In this document: one piece after another, positions 1 to 9,023 of the stretch
Layout of the letters: every line of letters begins with the position of its first letter
How positions within the stretch are numbered: position 1 is the stretch's first letter
Source: Candidatus Melainabacteria bacterium
GTDB taxonomy: Bacteria > Cyanobacteriota > Vampirovibrionia > Obscuribacterales > Obscuribacteraceae
Reading direction: 5' to 3'
Assembly: GCA_013288645.1 (NCBI GenBank)
Contig: JABDBL010000005.1
Location: 1-64,000 of the forward strand
Length of the DNA: 64,000 bases
Translations under genes and position numbers: made by a program
The notes under the pieces: generated by a model
Database searches by the model: none
Seen by the model: the letters and a program-made list of their open reading frames with translations, nothing else
Told to the model about the DNA's origin: nothing

Positions 1-24
1 AATACTTAGGTACATGGAGCACTT

Positions 25-405
25 TTAGTAGTATCGATGTCCGTGATGGGAAGCTAACAAACCAACAGCAGCACCAATACCTGCACCAATACCTGCTCCA
101 ATCGCCACATTCCTAGCTGTATGACTGGGAGGATAATAGCCATATTCTCCATACGGAGCATATCCTCTGTATGCATAATTGTTGTAAACAGGATAAGCGG
201 CAGGATAGCCATATGGGTATGGATTAACGTAATATGCGCCGCCGTGGTATGGATGGTCGTAATGATAGGCGCGATATCCATCATGTCCACGATTTCCATG
301 ATTTCCATGATTGCCATGATCTCCATGGCCCGCAAACGCAGGAGTAATTACTGATACCATAATAATCAGGGCAAAAAGAACTCCACTAATTGTGTGGCTT
401 CGCAT
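25..405 (-). CDS. Small secreted His/Gly/Tyr-rich protein with glycine zipper
   Basis: A 126-residue protein of unknown function. Residues 1-25 form a clear signal peptide ending in PAFA. The mature part opens with HGNHGN repeats encoded by a 9-bp DNA repeat (about 285-330), then a Tyr/Pro/Gly-rich stretch, then a glycine zipper (GAGIGAGIGAAVGLL) near the C terminus that could insert in or lie along a membrane. The composition suggests a periplasmic or surface protein, and the His-rich part could bind metal, but no family was recognised. It is transcribed alone. Confidence 0.7.
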   Translation of the reverse strand: MRSHTISGVLFALIIMVSVITPAFAGHGDHGNHGNHGNRGHDGYRAYHYDHPYHGGAYYVNPYPYGYPAAYPVYNNYAYRGYAPYGEYGYYPPSHTARNVAIGAGIGAGIGAAVGLLASHHGHRYY

Positions 406-589
406 GGTTCAACTCCTCTTTTAAACTTAGTCGTAAGTATGGAATGTTGACAATGAAAAAGGGGACCTGGGTATATAATCTTTTGACTATAATAACGCAA
501 TTAGTTGCCCGCGTGCAAATATGTTTTTGACGCAACAGATCCTGGGCGACCGTTTTCTCTAGCACAACAAGTGAAATATGTAACTGTTA

Positions 590-1024
590 TCAGGTTAAAC
601 TTCTCTCTACCACCTTCAGAACTTCCAGGTCATCAAAAGGCTTAACGATAAAATCGATAGCGCCCAGCTTCGTACATTCGGCTATAGTTTGATCTTGCCC
701 GATGGCGCTGATCATAATCACGGCTGCCTTGGGATTGATTGCCCTAATTTTTTTAAGCACCGTGAGCCCCACCTCGTCACCACCTGGCATAATAATATCC
801 AACAAGACGAGGTCCGGACTTTCTTTTTTAAATTGCACAAGGGCTTGTTCCTCTGAGTCAGCCTCGAAGAATTTATAGTTCTCTTCAATTTGTTTTTGCT
901 TTTGCTTTGGCTTTGCGTTTGCCTTTGCCTTTGCTTTTTGCTTTGGCTTTTGTTTTTGCTCTAGGATATAGCGAAGTACCATCCTCATAGAGGGTGAGTC
1001 ATCGACAATGAGGATCTTCTTCAC
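590..1024 (-). CDS. cheY-like: CheY-like response regulator with Lys/Gln-rich insert
   Basis: A single receiver domain of 144 residues. The acidic pair DD (8-9), the phosphoacceptor D76 in LVLLDIIMP, the Ser of MISA and the Lys of KPF are all present, so phosphorylation by CheA or the hybrid kinase is expected. Helix 1 is followed by an insert at about residues 24-45 of alternating K, Q, A and P that normal CheY proteins lack; it is encoded by a hexanucleotide repeat. GTG start; it overlaps the cheW stop (GTGA), so translation is probably coupled. There is no DNA-binding output domain. Confidence 0.9.
   Translation of the reverse strand: MKKILIVDDSPSMRMVLRYILEQKQKPKQKAKAKANAKPKQKQKQIEENYKFFEADSEEQALVQFKKESPDLVLLDIIMPGGDEVGLTVLKKIRAINPKAAVIMISAIGQDQTIAECTKLGAIDFIVKPFDDLEVLKVVERSLT
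888..962 (-). repeat. Hexanucleotide-type repeat inside the receiver gene
   Basis: About 75 bp made of TTTGCC, TTTGCT and TTTTGC units (plus-strand reading), in frame, encoding the K/Q/A/P insert. The unit length is divisible by three, so slippage would change insert length without a frameshift. Confidence 0.8.
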
Positions 1025-1662
1025 TTGCGTTTAACCTTTTGTTTTTTAGGCGCATTTTGCTCTACCGGCTTGTCCGCCGGCTTAGCTTGCATGCCTGCTT
1101 TTTTGTAGCGGGTGATAGGGGGGCTGTCATTCTCAGGCTTTAATGACCGCGCCTTGGTATCGAACCGGCGGCTTCCTGAAATTTCGGTGTATCTTTCCAG
1201 ACCTTCTTCTGAAAGCACCTTGGCCAAATCCAAAAGAAGGATGAGACGATTGTCAATTGTGAGCACGCCTTTGACATAATCCTCGTGAATCTTGGTCACC
1301 AGCTCTGGTGCTTTTGTGATTGTATTCTCCTCTACTCGTAAAACTTCCGTCACCTCATCCACCAGAAGACCAAAGAGATTCTTGTCCTGCTCGGTGAGCA
1401 CGATATGTTTGCTCTCAATCTCTTTCTTCTTCCGCAGGCCAAAACGTTCTTTCAAGTTGATCACAACAGGGACCTCACCCCGGACGTTGATAACTCCCAC
1501 GATAAATTTAGGGGAATTGGGAATGGGTGTCACTGGTCCTGTGGCGATTATTTCTCTTACTTCGCTGATTGGGACACCAAATTCCTCATCTTCCAAGTGA
1601 AAGACGATGAGCTGTACAATCCGCTGTTCTTGCTCTTTGGGCATCCATTTAGTTTCAGGCAC
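1021..1662 (-). CDS. cheW: CheW chemotaxis coupling protein
   Basis: A CheW-domain protein (about residues 10-155) that links chemoreceptors to CheA. Typical sequence is visible: VINVRGEVPVVINLKERFGL and the following LVDEVTEVLRV. Residues after about 160 form a basic, low-complexity tail ending KKQKVKRK that standard CheW (about 150-165 aa) lacks. The gene lies 4 bp after the receptor stop and overlaps the receiver gene, giving the operon receptor-cheW-cheY. Confidence 0.92.
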   Translation of the reverse strand: MPETKWMPKEQEQRIVQLIVFHLEDEEFGVPISEVREIIATGPVTPIPNSPKFIVGVINVRGEVPVVINLKERFGLRKKKEIESKHIVLTEQDKNLFGLLVDEVTEVLRVEENTITKAPELVTKIHEDYVKGVLTIDNRLILLLDLAKVLSEEGLERYTEISGSRRFDTKARSLKPENDSPPITRYKKAGMQAKPADKPVEQNAPKKQKVKRK

Positions 1663-1666
1663 TGTT

Positions 1667-4600
1667 TCATCCCCCTTCCTTTAAAGCGAAGACCGCCTGG
1701 GAGCTGGCAATTATTTTAAATTTCCGCAGGGCTGTTTGTAATTGTTCGGCCAGTGTTGATAAATTCTGGGACGAGTCGGCCATCTGCTCCATGGCAATTG
1801 TCTGTTGCTGAATCGATGTCGACATCTGTCCTGCACTTCCAGCCGCCTGCTCGGAAGTGGTAGCGATCTCCTCGATTGTCTTGGCGACCAGTTGCGCGCC
1901 GCCAGCCTGTTCGGTTGTGGCTCCCGATATTTCTTGGGCCTTACCGGTAATCTCCTGAGCAATCGTGCCGATTTGGTCCAAGATACCTAGCGCCTGATTG
2001 ACAATCTCAATCGACTCAGTCACCTGCTGAGTCCCAGTGGTCATCCCATCGACCACTCCTGCGGTTGATTCCACAATGGTGTTCACCATCCCTTCAATCT
2101 GTACCGCCGCTTTCTTAGTACCTTCAGCCAATTTCCTGATTTCATCTGCGACCACCGCAAAACCCCGTCCCGCTTCTCCGGCCCGAGCTGCTTCAATGGC
2201 AGCGTTCAGCGCCAGCAGGTTGGTTTGATCGGCGATCCCCTTCGTAGTACCGACGATGATACCAATTTCTTTGGCGCGCTTATCGAGTTCCTTAACGGTC
2301 TCGGTATTTCCCTTCACGATATCGTCGATAGACTTAAGACGGGTTGCTGCCTGCTTACCAGACTCCGTTCCCCGTTGAGCAAGTTTGGCAGCTTGGGATG
2401 TCACCTCTGCCGCTGCTTTGGCGTTGGTCGCACCTTGCTGAATCGACTTGGAGAGGTCTGCCACAACTTTTGTACTGCCCTCGAGTTTCTTGGACTGATC
2501 TTTGGCACCAACGGCGATGCCTTGCGTGGTTTTGGCTACCTGTCCTAGAGCAGAATTAACCTGGCCGGCTGAACTCGCCAACTGGTTAGAAGCTGAGGAG
2601 ACCTTGCCTGAACTTTCCAGTAGCAGGCGAATCAACGCGCCAATGTCGTCGAATGATTTGTTTAAGGCTTCTGCCAGCGTCTTAATATCCCCGCGTGTTT
2701 CAATGCTGACTCTCTGCGAGAGGTCTCCTTGAGAAAGCGCAATGGCAAGACGGATCACCTCTTGAACCGGTGTGACGATTGAGTCAATGAGAGCATTCAA
2801 TGTATCGACAATGCTCTTCCAACTGCCAGCCACCCCTTCCACTTTGGCCCGCTCTGTCAATTTACCTTCTTTACCCGCGACCTGCGCGACCCGAGAGACC
2901 TCACTGGCTAAACGATTAAGATCGTCCACCATTTTGTTTATGGTCTCTTTGAGTTGGAGGATTTCTCCGGCAACTTCGACAGTGATCTTCTGGGTTAAGT
3001 CACCGGCGCTAATGGCTGTTGCCACTTTGGCGATATTACGCACCTGACCGGTAAGGTTATTAGCCATTGTGTTGACGTTATCTGTCAAGTCTTTCCAAGT
3101 GCCGGCTATTCCTTCTACTTTGGCTTGACCACCTAGTTTTCCTTCCGTACCCACTTCTTTGGCGACACGGGAAACTTCGCCGGAGAATGTATTTAAGTTA
3201 TCTACCATCTTATTAATGGTGTTCTTCAAGGCTAAAACTTCTCCTTTGACATCCACGGTGATTTTTTGTTTTAGATCTCCGTTAGCCACGGCCGTGGTGA
3301 CCTGAGCAATGTCTCGCACTTGAGCAGTAAGGTTACTAGCCAAGGTATTGACGTTATCGGTCAAATCCTTCCAGACTCCGGCGACACCTTCTACTTTGGC
3401 TTGGCCTCCTAGTTTTCCTTCGGTACCGACTTCTTTGGCAACACGGGTAACTTCGCCGGAGAATGTATTAAGCTGATCCACCATCCTGTTAATTGTCTCT
3501 TTAAGTTGCAGCACCTCGCCCCGCACGTCGACTGTGATCTTCTGAGTAAGATCTCCTTTGGCAACAGCAGTGGATACCTGGGCAATATTACGCACCTGAC
3601 CGGTGAGGTTATTAGCTAGAGTATTGACGTTATCGGTCAAATCTTTCCAGACTCCGGCGACTCCTTCCACTTGAGCTTGACCACCGAGTTTTCCTTCGGT
3701 GCCGACTTCTTTAGCAACACGGGAGACTTCACCAGCGAAACTGCGCAACTGATCCACCATGACGTTTATGGTGTTCTTAAGTTCTAAGATTTCTCCTTTA
3801 ACATCGACGGTAATCTTTTTGGCAAGATCTCCGCTTGCTACAGCAGTAGTCACCTCAGCAATATTACGCACCTGACCGGTAAGGTTGTTAGCTAGAGTAT
3901 TAACGTTATCGGTTAGATCTTTCCAGACACCAGCAACTCCTTCCACTTTGGCTTGACCGCCCAGTTTTCCTTCGGTACCCACTTCTTTGGCGACACGGGA
4001 GACTTCACCGGCAAAACTGCGCAACTGATCCACCATTATATTAATAGTGTTCTTAAGTTCTAAGATTTCTCCTTTAACATCCACGGTGATTTTTTTGGCA
4101 AGATCTCCGCTTGCTACAGCAGTGGTCACCTCAGCAATATTACGCACCTGACCGGTAAGGTTGTTAGCTAGAGTATTAACGTTATCGGTTAGATCTTTCC
4201 AGACACCAGCAACTCCTTCCACTTTGGCTTGACCGCCCAGTTTTCCTTCGGTACCCACTTCTTTGGCGACACGAGAGACTTCACCAGAGAAGGTATTAAG
4301 CTGATCCACCATCTGGTTGATTGTCTCTTTAAGTTGCAAGACCTCGCCCCGTACGTCGACCGTGATCTTCTGGGTAAGATCACCTTTGGCAACAGCAGTG
4401 GATACCTGGGCAATATTACGCACCTGACCGGTGAGGTTATTAGCCAAGGTATTGACGTTATCGGTCAAATCTTTCCAGACTCCGGCTACTCCTTCCACTT
4501 TGGCTTGACCACCGAGTTTTCCTTCGGTGCCCACTTCTTTAGCAACCCGGGTGACTTCACCAGAGAATGTATTTAAGTTATCCACCATCTTGTTGATAGT

Positions 4601-5656
4601 TTCTTTCAGTTGCAGGATTTCCCCGGCAACTTCCACTGTGATCTTCTGAGTTAAGTCTCCGGCGCTGATGGCTGTTGCCACTTTGGCGATATTACGCACC
4701 TGACCGGTAAGGTTATTAGCCATGGCGTTGACGTTATCAGTCAAATCTTTCCAGACGCCAGCAACTCCTTCCACCCTGGCTTGACCACCGAGTTTTCCTT
4801 CCGTACCGACTTCTTTGGCAACGCGGGTGACTTCACCAGAGAAGGCTATAAGGTTGTCAACCATTTTATTAATGGTGTTCTTCAAGGCCAGAACTTCCCC
4901 TTTTACATCCACGGTGATTTTTTGTTTCAGATCTCCGTTAGCCACAGCCGTTGTCACCTGAGCAATGTCTCGCACTTGGCTGGTGAGATTATTGGCCATG
5001 GTGTTCACGCTGTCTGTCAAGTCTTTCCAAGTGCCGGCAACTCCTGGGACGGCCGCTTGTCCTCCCAGTCTTCCTTCAGTACCCACCTCGCGAGCAACAC
5101 GAGTAACCTCAGCCGTAAAGGTATTTAAGTTATCCACCATGCGGTTGATTGTTTCTTTAAGTTGCAGAACCTCACCCCGCACGTCGACTGTAATCTTCTG
5201 GGTAAGGTCACCTTTGGCTACAGCGGTAGATACCTGAGCGATATTGCGCACCTGAGTGGTGAGGTTATTGGCCATGGTATTGACATTGTCGGTGAGTTCT
5301 TTCCAGACTCCGCCCAGTCCTTCCACTTTGGCTTGACCACCGAGTTTTCCTTCAGTACCGACTTCTTTGGCGACACGGGTGACTTCGCCAGAGAAAGTAG
5401 TGAGACTTTCTGTCATTTCGTTATAAGAGTCTGCGATTTCGCCAAAGATATCTTCTTTGCCCTTTTTCAATCTCCTTGATAAATCGCCTCTCCTGACAGC
5501 CTCCATTGCTTCCAAAAGTTCGCGTAGCTGGCGCTCGATCTTAGTATCATCTCCGCCCCGGCCCATAGCATCATCTTCTCTTTCCAAGCTGCCTATTTCT
5601 TCTGCTTGTTTGCCAAATAAAGCTTTTCTCGGCTGACTCCTGGATGGTCTCTTCAT
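1667..5656 (-). CDS. Soluble methyl-accepting chemoreceptor with ten tandem 92-residue HAMP units
   Basis: No transmembrane segment is visible, so this is a cytoplasmic receptor. After a short charged N terminus and one HAMP-like segment come ten 92-residue units, each containing a [14 protein letters not shown] half and a GDLxQKITVDVxGE half, the tandem-HAMP arrangement known from fungal group III (Nik1) kinases. The C terminus is an MCP signalling domain with hairpin tip [20 protein letters not shown]. The ATG at 5656 is preferred over 5692 because AGGAG lies 11 bases upstream of it. It probably senses intracellular conditions and signals through the adjacent CheW. No cheR or cheB is in the window. 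Confidence 0.93.
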   Translation of the reverse strand: MKRPSRSQPRKALFGKQAEEIGSLEREDDAMGRGGDDTKIERQLRELLEAMEAVRRGDLSRRLKKGKEDIFGEIADSYNEMTESLTTFSGEVTRVAKEVGTEGKLGGQAKVEGLGGVWKELTDNVNTMANNLTTQVRNIAQVSTAVAKGDLTQKITVDVRGEVLQLKETINRMVDNLNTFTAEVTRVAREVGTEGRLGGQAAVPGVAGTWKDLTDSVNTMANNLTSQVRDIAQVTTAVANGDLKQKITVDVKGEVLALKNTINKMVDNLIAFSGEVTRVAKEVGTEGKLGGQARVEGVAGVWKDLTDNVNAMANNLTGQVRNIAKVATAISAGDLTQKITVEVAGEILQLKETINKMVDNLNTFSGEVTRVAKEVGTEGKLGGQAKVEGVAGVWKDLTDNVNTLANNLTGQVRNIAQVSTAVAKGDLTQKITVDVRGEVLQLKETINQMVDQLNTFSGEVSRVAKEVGTEGKLGGQAKVEGVAGVWKDLTDNVNTLANNLTGQVRNIAEVTTAVASGDLAKKITVDVKGEILELKNTINIMVDQLRSFAGEVSRVAKEVGTEGKLGGQAKVEGVAGVWKDLTDNVNTLANNLTGQVRNIAEVTTAVASGDLAKKITVDVKGEILELKNTINVMVDQLRSFAGEVSRVAKEVGTEGKLGGQAQVEGVAGVWKDLTDNVNTLANNLTGQVRNIAQVSTAVAKGDLTQKITVDVRGEVLQLKETINRMVDQLNTFSGEVTRVAKEVGTEGKLGGQAKVEGVAGVWKDLTDNVNTLASNLTAQVRDIAQVTTAVANGDLKQKITVDVKGEVLALKNTINKMVDNLNTFSGEVSRVAKEVGTEGKLGGQAKVEGIAGTWKDLTDNVNTMANNLTGQVRNIAKVATAISAGDLTQKITVEVAGEILQLKETINKMVDDLNRLASEVSRVAQVAGKEGKLTERAKVEGVAGSWKSIVDTLNALIDSIVTPVQEVIRLAIALSQGDLSQRVSIETRGDIKTLAEALNKSFDDIGALIRLLLESSGKVSSASNQLASSAGQVNSALGQVAKTTQGIAVGAKDQSKKLEGSTKVVADLSKSIQQGATNAKAAAEVTSQAAKLAQRGTESGKQAATRLKSIDDIVKGNTETVKELDKRAKEIGIIVGTTKGIADQTNLLALNAAIEAARAGEAGRGFAVVADEIRKLAEGTKKAAVQIEGMVNTIVESTAGVVDGMTTGTQQVTESIEIVNQALGILDQIGTIAQEITGKAQEISGATTEQAGGAQLVAKTIEEIATTSEQAAGSAGQMSTSIQQQTIAMEQMADSSQNLSTLAEQLQTALRKFKIIASSQAVFALKEGG
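2780..5400 (-). repeat. 276-bp tandem repeat array encoding HAMP units
   Basis: Ten in-frame units of about 276 bp. By protein sequence they fall into types ordered A-B-C-A-D-D-A-B-C plus a diverged last unit. The two D units are nearly identical in DNA: the same GTGTTCTTAA phrase occurs at 3771 and 4047, exactly 276 bp apart. Array edges are approximate. Confidence 0.9.
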
Positions 5657-5766
5657 GAAGTTAAGTTCTCCTATTTGGGCTGGAAAGACCATTCAAAGTC
5701 TGATTATTTGAGATAGTTTATAACTTCAATATGTTCATTGTCCACTGACTAATAAAAGGAGATTCT

Positions 5767-5802
5767 ATGCGAAAATTTAAATCTAAAAATAATGAGGAAT
5801 AA
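5767..5802 (+). CDS. Putative 11-codon leader ORF upstream of parA-like gene
   Basis: ATG to TAA encodes MRKFKSKNNEE. AGGAG lies 5 bases before the ATG. The ORF ends 5 bases before the ParA start, and its GAGGAA serves as the ParA ribosome-binding site. A near-identical leader precedes cheA on the other strand (10688-10653), sharing GATTCTATGCGAAAAT. Whether it is translated is not known. Confidence 0.45.
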   Translation: MRKFKSKNNEE

Positions 5803-5807
5803 TATAA

Positions 5808-6722
5808 ATGCCAGCGTGGCTTACGTTCCAACTACCCCATTCTTTACCTCTTGAAAAGGATGTTGATTTGACTGGAAACACTGGCCGATTTGAGCAGAAT
5901 ACCCACTCAGGCAGCGCTCAGCGCATCGCCTTCGTTCATCATAAAGGAGGAACCGGAAAAACGACCTCTTGTATCAATGTTGCTGGCTGGCTGGCCAAGA
6001 TGAATAAGAAAGTCCTGGTGGTGGATCTCGATCCGCAAGGGAATGCTGTTGCTGCCTTGGGTGTAGACAGGAAAAAGATAGAAGGGTCCCTCTATGATGT
6101 ACTGTTCAGCAACACGAGTATAAAGGAAGTAATTCTCGAAACGGATGCCGGTGTTTGGTTGGTGCCTTCCTCGCTTGATTTGCTTTCTGCAGAAAGGCAA
6201 ATGGTGGATCGGGCGAACCATACTAATCTTCTGCAAAAAGTGTTGAAAAGCATTGAGAAGCAATTCGATTATATTCTTATTGATGTCGGTCCGGGTTCGA
6301 CTTTGCTCATGATCAATGGCATTGTCGCTGCCGGAAATATTATCATTCCCTTGGATTCAGGAGTGTTTGCCTACGAGACACTGGAAACACTAAAGACACT
6401 TGTCCTTGATCTCGAAGAAGAACTGGGAATTGAAACAAATGTAATGATGATACTGCTCAGAGAATATTCGACATCGATATTTGACAGGATATTTGACGGA
6501 GAACCAACTCAAGTAATAAAGGATCTTGTAAGCGAGTTTCTAATGTCCAACCAAATGCCAGCTGTCAAGATTCATAGTATCCCTTATTCCAAAAAAGTGT
6601 ATGAGGCACAGATGCTAGGCATGCCCGTTTCACATGTGGCTCCGTTTTCTGACGTTGGAAGAGCCTACAAACGGATTGCACAAGATGTGCTAAATCATGT
6701 GAGTGCACAATATGCTCGTTAA
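5808..6722 (+). CDS. ParA/Soj-family ATPase, likely chemosensory array positioner
   Basis: A deviant Walker A motif HHKGGTGKTT (around residues 44-53) and the following VLVVDLDPQGN identify the ParA/MinD ATPase family; YILIDVGPG is the Walker B region. The first 35 residues are an extension without a recognised domain. No ParB or parS-like partner is nearby. The gene is divergent from the soluble receptor. In Rhodobacter (PpfA) and Vibrio (ParC), ParA-family proteins beside chemotaxis genes position cytoplasmic or polar arrays, so that role is the best inference here. GAGGAA 8 bases upstream supports the start. Confidence 0.85.
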   Translation: MPAWLTFQLPHSLPLEKDVDLTGNTGRFEQNTHSGSAQRIAFVHHKGGTGKTTSCINVAGWLAKMNKKVLVVDLDPQGNAVAALGVDRKKIEGSLYDVLFSNTSIKEVILETDAGVWLVPSSLDLLSAERQMVDRANHTNLLQKVLKSIEKQFDYILIDVGPGSTLLMINGIVAAGNIIIPLDSGVFAYETLETLKTLVLDLEEELGIETNVMMILLREYSTSIFDRIFDGEPTQVIKDLVSEFLMSNQMPAVKIHSIPYSKKVYEAQMLGMPVSHVAPFSDVGRAYKRIAQDVLNHVSAQYAR

Positions 6723-6760
6723 GCGAGATGGTGCAACCAGGATTATCGGAATCTGCCTAT

Positions 6761-6907
6761 TAGTCCGACAATGGAGCTAATCATTGCAATAATTAAAATA
6801 CCCAGATGAATTGGTTGTGGCCAGTTCCAGTTTGCGTCATGTGCTATCAGGTGAACGCAAACGAGCAACATACCTAAGAAAAGTAGAGGGCTTGTATTCT
6901 TATTCGT
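6761..6907 (-). CDS. Possible small two-helix membrane ORF with no standard start
   Basis: An open frame just downstream of the hybrid kinase encodes two hydrophobic stretches (SPLLFLGMLLVCVHLI and PIHLGILIIAMIAPL). No ATG, GTG or TTG opens the full frame; an ACG at 6907 lies behind GGAGAAGG, and an internal ATG would give only 36 residues. It could be a small gene with a mutated start, or chance. Confidence 0.22.
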
Positions 6908-6936
6908 TGGTATTTGCCTTCTCCATAAACAACTAT

Positions 6937-8436
6937 TTACTTCTCATCCTGTGACTGTTCTTTCACAAAAGTAATGATAAACTCTGAGCCACCACCTTGT
7001 CGTGCCTGTACCCAAGCACGTCCACCATGACGAAAAGCTACTTCGCGCACTATGGCAAGGCCAGCACCTGTACCTTCAATTTCCCGTCCCACCAATCGCT
7101 GGAAGAGCTTGAAAATCTGGTCTTGATGCTCAGCTGCGATTCCTGGACCTCGATCACGAATTGTAATTCCCAAAGAGCCTCCTACGTTATAGGATGCTAT
7201 CTCTACCTCTGGCTTTTCACCTTCGCGAGTGTACTTGAGCGCATTTAAAATCAGGTTGTATATAGCTTGCTCAGCCCACATCTTATCTAAATAAAGAACG
7301 GGCAATGGACGCTTTATTTCAATTCTGGCTCCAGTGTCCGCGATCTTTGCCTCAAGTTTTTTAAGGGCTGAGCTGACGATAGTCTCACAATCTATCGGTG
7401 TAGTGGGCGCGTCCATTTGTTTAGCCCGGGCGTGCTCTAGAATGTCGTCTAAGAGTTGTCCCATCCTTTGCGATCCCTTTACTATGAACCCCAAGAATTC
7501 TTGACCTCTCTCGTCCAGGCGGTCGGCATATTGCTTGCTCAGCATTAGGGAAAAATTTGTTACTGCACGCAGCGGTTCCTTTAAGTCATGGGAGATAACA
7601 TGTAAAAGTGTTTCCAGCTCTTTGTTCTTGTTAGTGATCTCAAGCTCGGCTCTTTTGCGCTCGATGGAAAAGCGAAGAACCCGGAGCACTAACTCTGAGT
7701 CCAGCGGTCCCTTGCTCAGATAGTCCTGAGCGCCCATCTGAATGGCTAGTGGTCCTAAGGCTATATCGGATCCGGTCAACACTATGATCGCTGCCTCGGA
7801 TTTTTGCTCCCGCACTCGCTTCAAACTCTCAAGCCCATCGCTATCAGGCAAACCCAGATCCAAAACAATGATGTCAAAGTGCTCTTCGCTCATGAGTCTC
7901 AAGGCATCACTGAGCCGATTGACACAGACCGACTTATATTTAGGAGCATCTGCTTCCTCCAGAATGTTTTTCAAAAGGTTTTCATATGCCATGCTATCCT
8001 CAACAATCAAAACCTTGAAATTGCTGGGCTCCATGAGTTTCTTTTCCAAAGGATTCTTAGGAATTACTTCTTCAAGCCGCTTCATAAGCTCGGGAAATTC
8101 CTTGACTGCCCCGTTGCCTAAAAGTTGCTGGCAGGCGTCTATGCCTTGGGAAAGCCGGGCACAGAGTGCCTCGTCCATCGGGGTTGTACCATTTTTAACG
8201 TTTTTAAAAATATTTTCCAAGGCCTTGGCACATTGCCCACATTCAGGATGACCCATCATCGCAGTCAGACCGACAAGTGTGTGGGCTTTTCGGTAGGCTT
8301 CCTGCAATAGTTGCGGGTCTTGAGTCCCCAATTGTGGAGTCTTCTCGAGGACAAGGAGATCCTTTCTCAGTCCAAAGACAAGGCTTTTGGCCTCCTCAAG
8401 AAATACCTTCATACTTTTATTATCGGTTCTTGACAT
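6937..8436 (-). CDS. Hybrid sensor: Hpt - receiver - histidine kinase
   Basis: Unusual order for one 499-residue chain. An N-terminal Hpt domain has H52 in KAHTLVG. A receiver follows (VLIVEDS; IIVLDLGLPDSDG). Then come a dimerisation domain with H-box VISHDLKEPLR and an ATPase domain with N-box NLILNALKYT, G1 DRGPGI and G2 GTGAGLAIV. There is no transmembrane segment. It lies 2 bp after the CheC-like gene in the cheA operon, so it probably exchanges phosphate with CheA or CheY-like partners instead of reading an external signal directly. Confidence 0.9.
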   Translation of the reverse strand: MSRTDNKSMKVFLEEAKSLVFGLRKDLLVLEKTPQLGTQDPQLLQEAYRKAHTLVGLTAMMGHPECGQCAKALENIFKNVKNGTTPMDEALCARLSQGIDACQQLLGNGAVKEFPELMKRLEEVIPKNPLEKKLMEPSNFKVLIVEDSMAYENLLKNILEEADAPKYKSVCVNRLSDALRLMSEEHFDIIVLDLGLPDSDGLESLKRVREQKSEAAIIVLTGSDIALGPLAIQMGAQDYLSKGPLDSELVLRVLRFSIERKRAELEITNKNKELETLLHVISHDLKEPLRAVTNFSLMLSKQYADRLDERGQEFLGFIVKGSQRMGQLLDDILEHARAKQMDAPTTPIDCETIVSSALKKLEAKIADTGARIEIKRPLPVLYLDKMWAEQAIYNLILNALKYTREGEKPEVEIASYNVGGSLGITIRDRGPGIAAEHQDQIFKLFQRLVGREIEGTGAGLAIVREVAFRHGGRAWVQARQGGGSEFIITFVKEQSQDEK

Positions 8437-8438
8437 TT

Positions 8439-9017
8439 TTAAGCCGTAATTTTTAAATCTTCTTCGATATCAGCCAATTTTAAAATGACAAAAAACTTTC
8501 CTCTTAGCTTTGGTTGTTCTATAGAAAAACTTATATCGATTACAACCACGTTTTTAGACGCCGGTTTCATCAACTTTTTAAATTCACTTATGAGAGTATC
8601 GAATACTCCTGAAGTGAAAATCGGTGGATGGGTCAAGATTTTCTTACCCAGCATATTAGAAAGGATGGTGGTATATGACCCAGCGACGATGTTGCCGATT
8701 TCATTTAAGGCGCATATCTCCATTTCTGAGAGCTTTTTGTTGGTGCTGGGCTTCTTCCTTAGAAATAACCTACTCAAAATCAAGGCGTCTTCTAATTTCA
8801 ATACCAGCACTGAGGTCCCTTCCAAAGCTTGGGTGAAAGGTACCACTGTCGCCACTTTAATTTCTTTATCGTCCATAAACGGCTGAAACATCTTGATGCT
8901 TCCAATTGCTACCTTAAAGTAATTGATTGCGCTGGGGGAACCAGTAATCTTCGATAATGCGTTGGAGGCATTCTTGGTGGCAAATGTGTTTATTCTCTCT
9001 AAATCTTTAAAATTCAT
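8439..9017 (-). CDS. CheC/CheX-type phosphatase-like protein
   Basis: A 192-residue protein with one clear CheC-like helix, EICALNEIGNIVAGSYTTIL, carrying the E...N pair used to dephosphorylate CheY-P in CheC/CheX/FliY. The first, N-terminal copy (INTFATKNASNALSKITG) is degenerate, so only one active site is likely. It sits between cheA (6-bp gap) and the hybrid kinase, and probably resets the phosphorylated receivers of this cluster. AAAGG-type sites precede the start. Confidence 0.8.
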   Translation of the reverse strand: MNFKDLERINTFATKNASNALSKITGSPSAINYFKVAIGSIKMFQPFMDDKEIKVATVVPFTQALEGTSVLVLKLEDALILSRLFLRKKPSTNKKLSEMEICALNEIGNIVAGSYTTILSNMLGKKILTHPPIFTSGVFDTLISEFKKLMKPASKNVVVIDISFSIEQPKLRGKFFVILKLADIEEDLKITA

Positions 9018-9023
9018 ACCCTT

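Noticed and set aside
4189-5479. Several 70-115 aa ORFs in other frames of the HAMP array
   Set aside because: They repeat with the 276-bp period and are shadows of the receptor gene.
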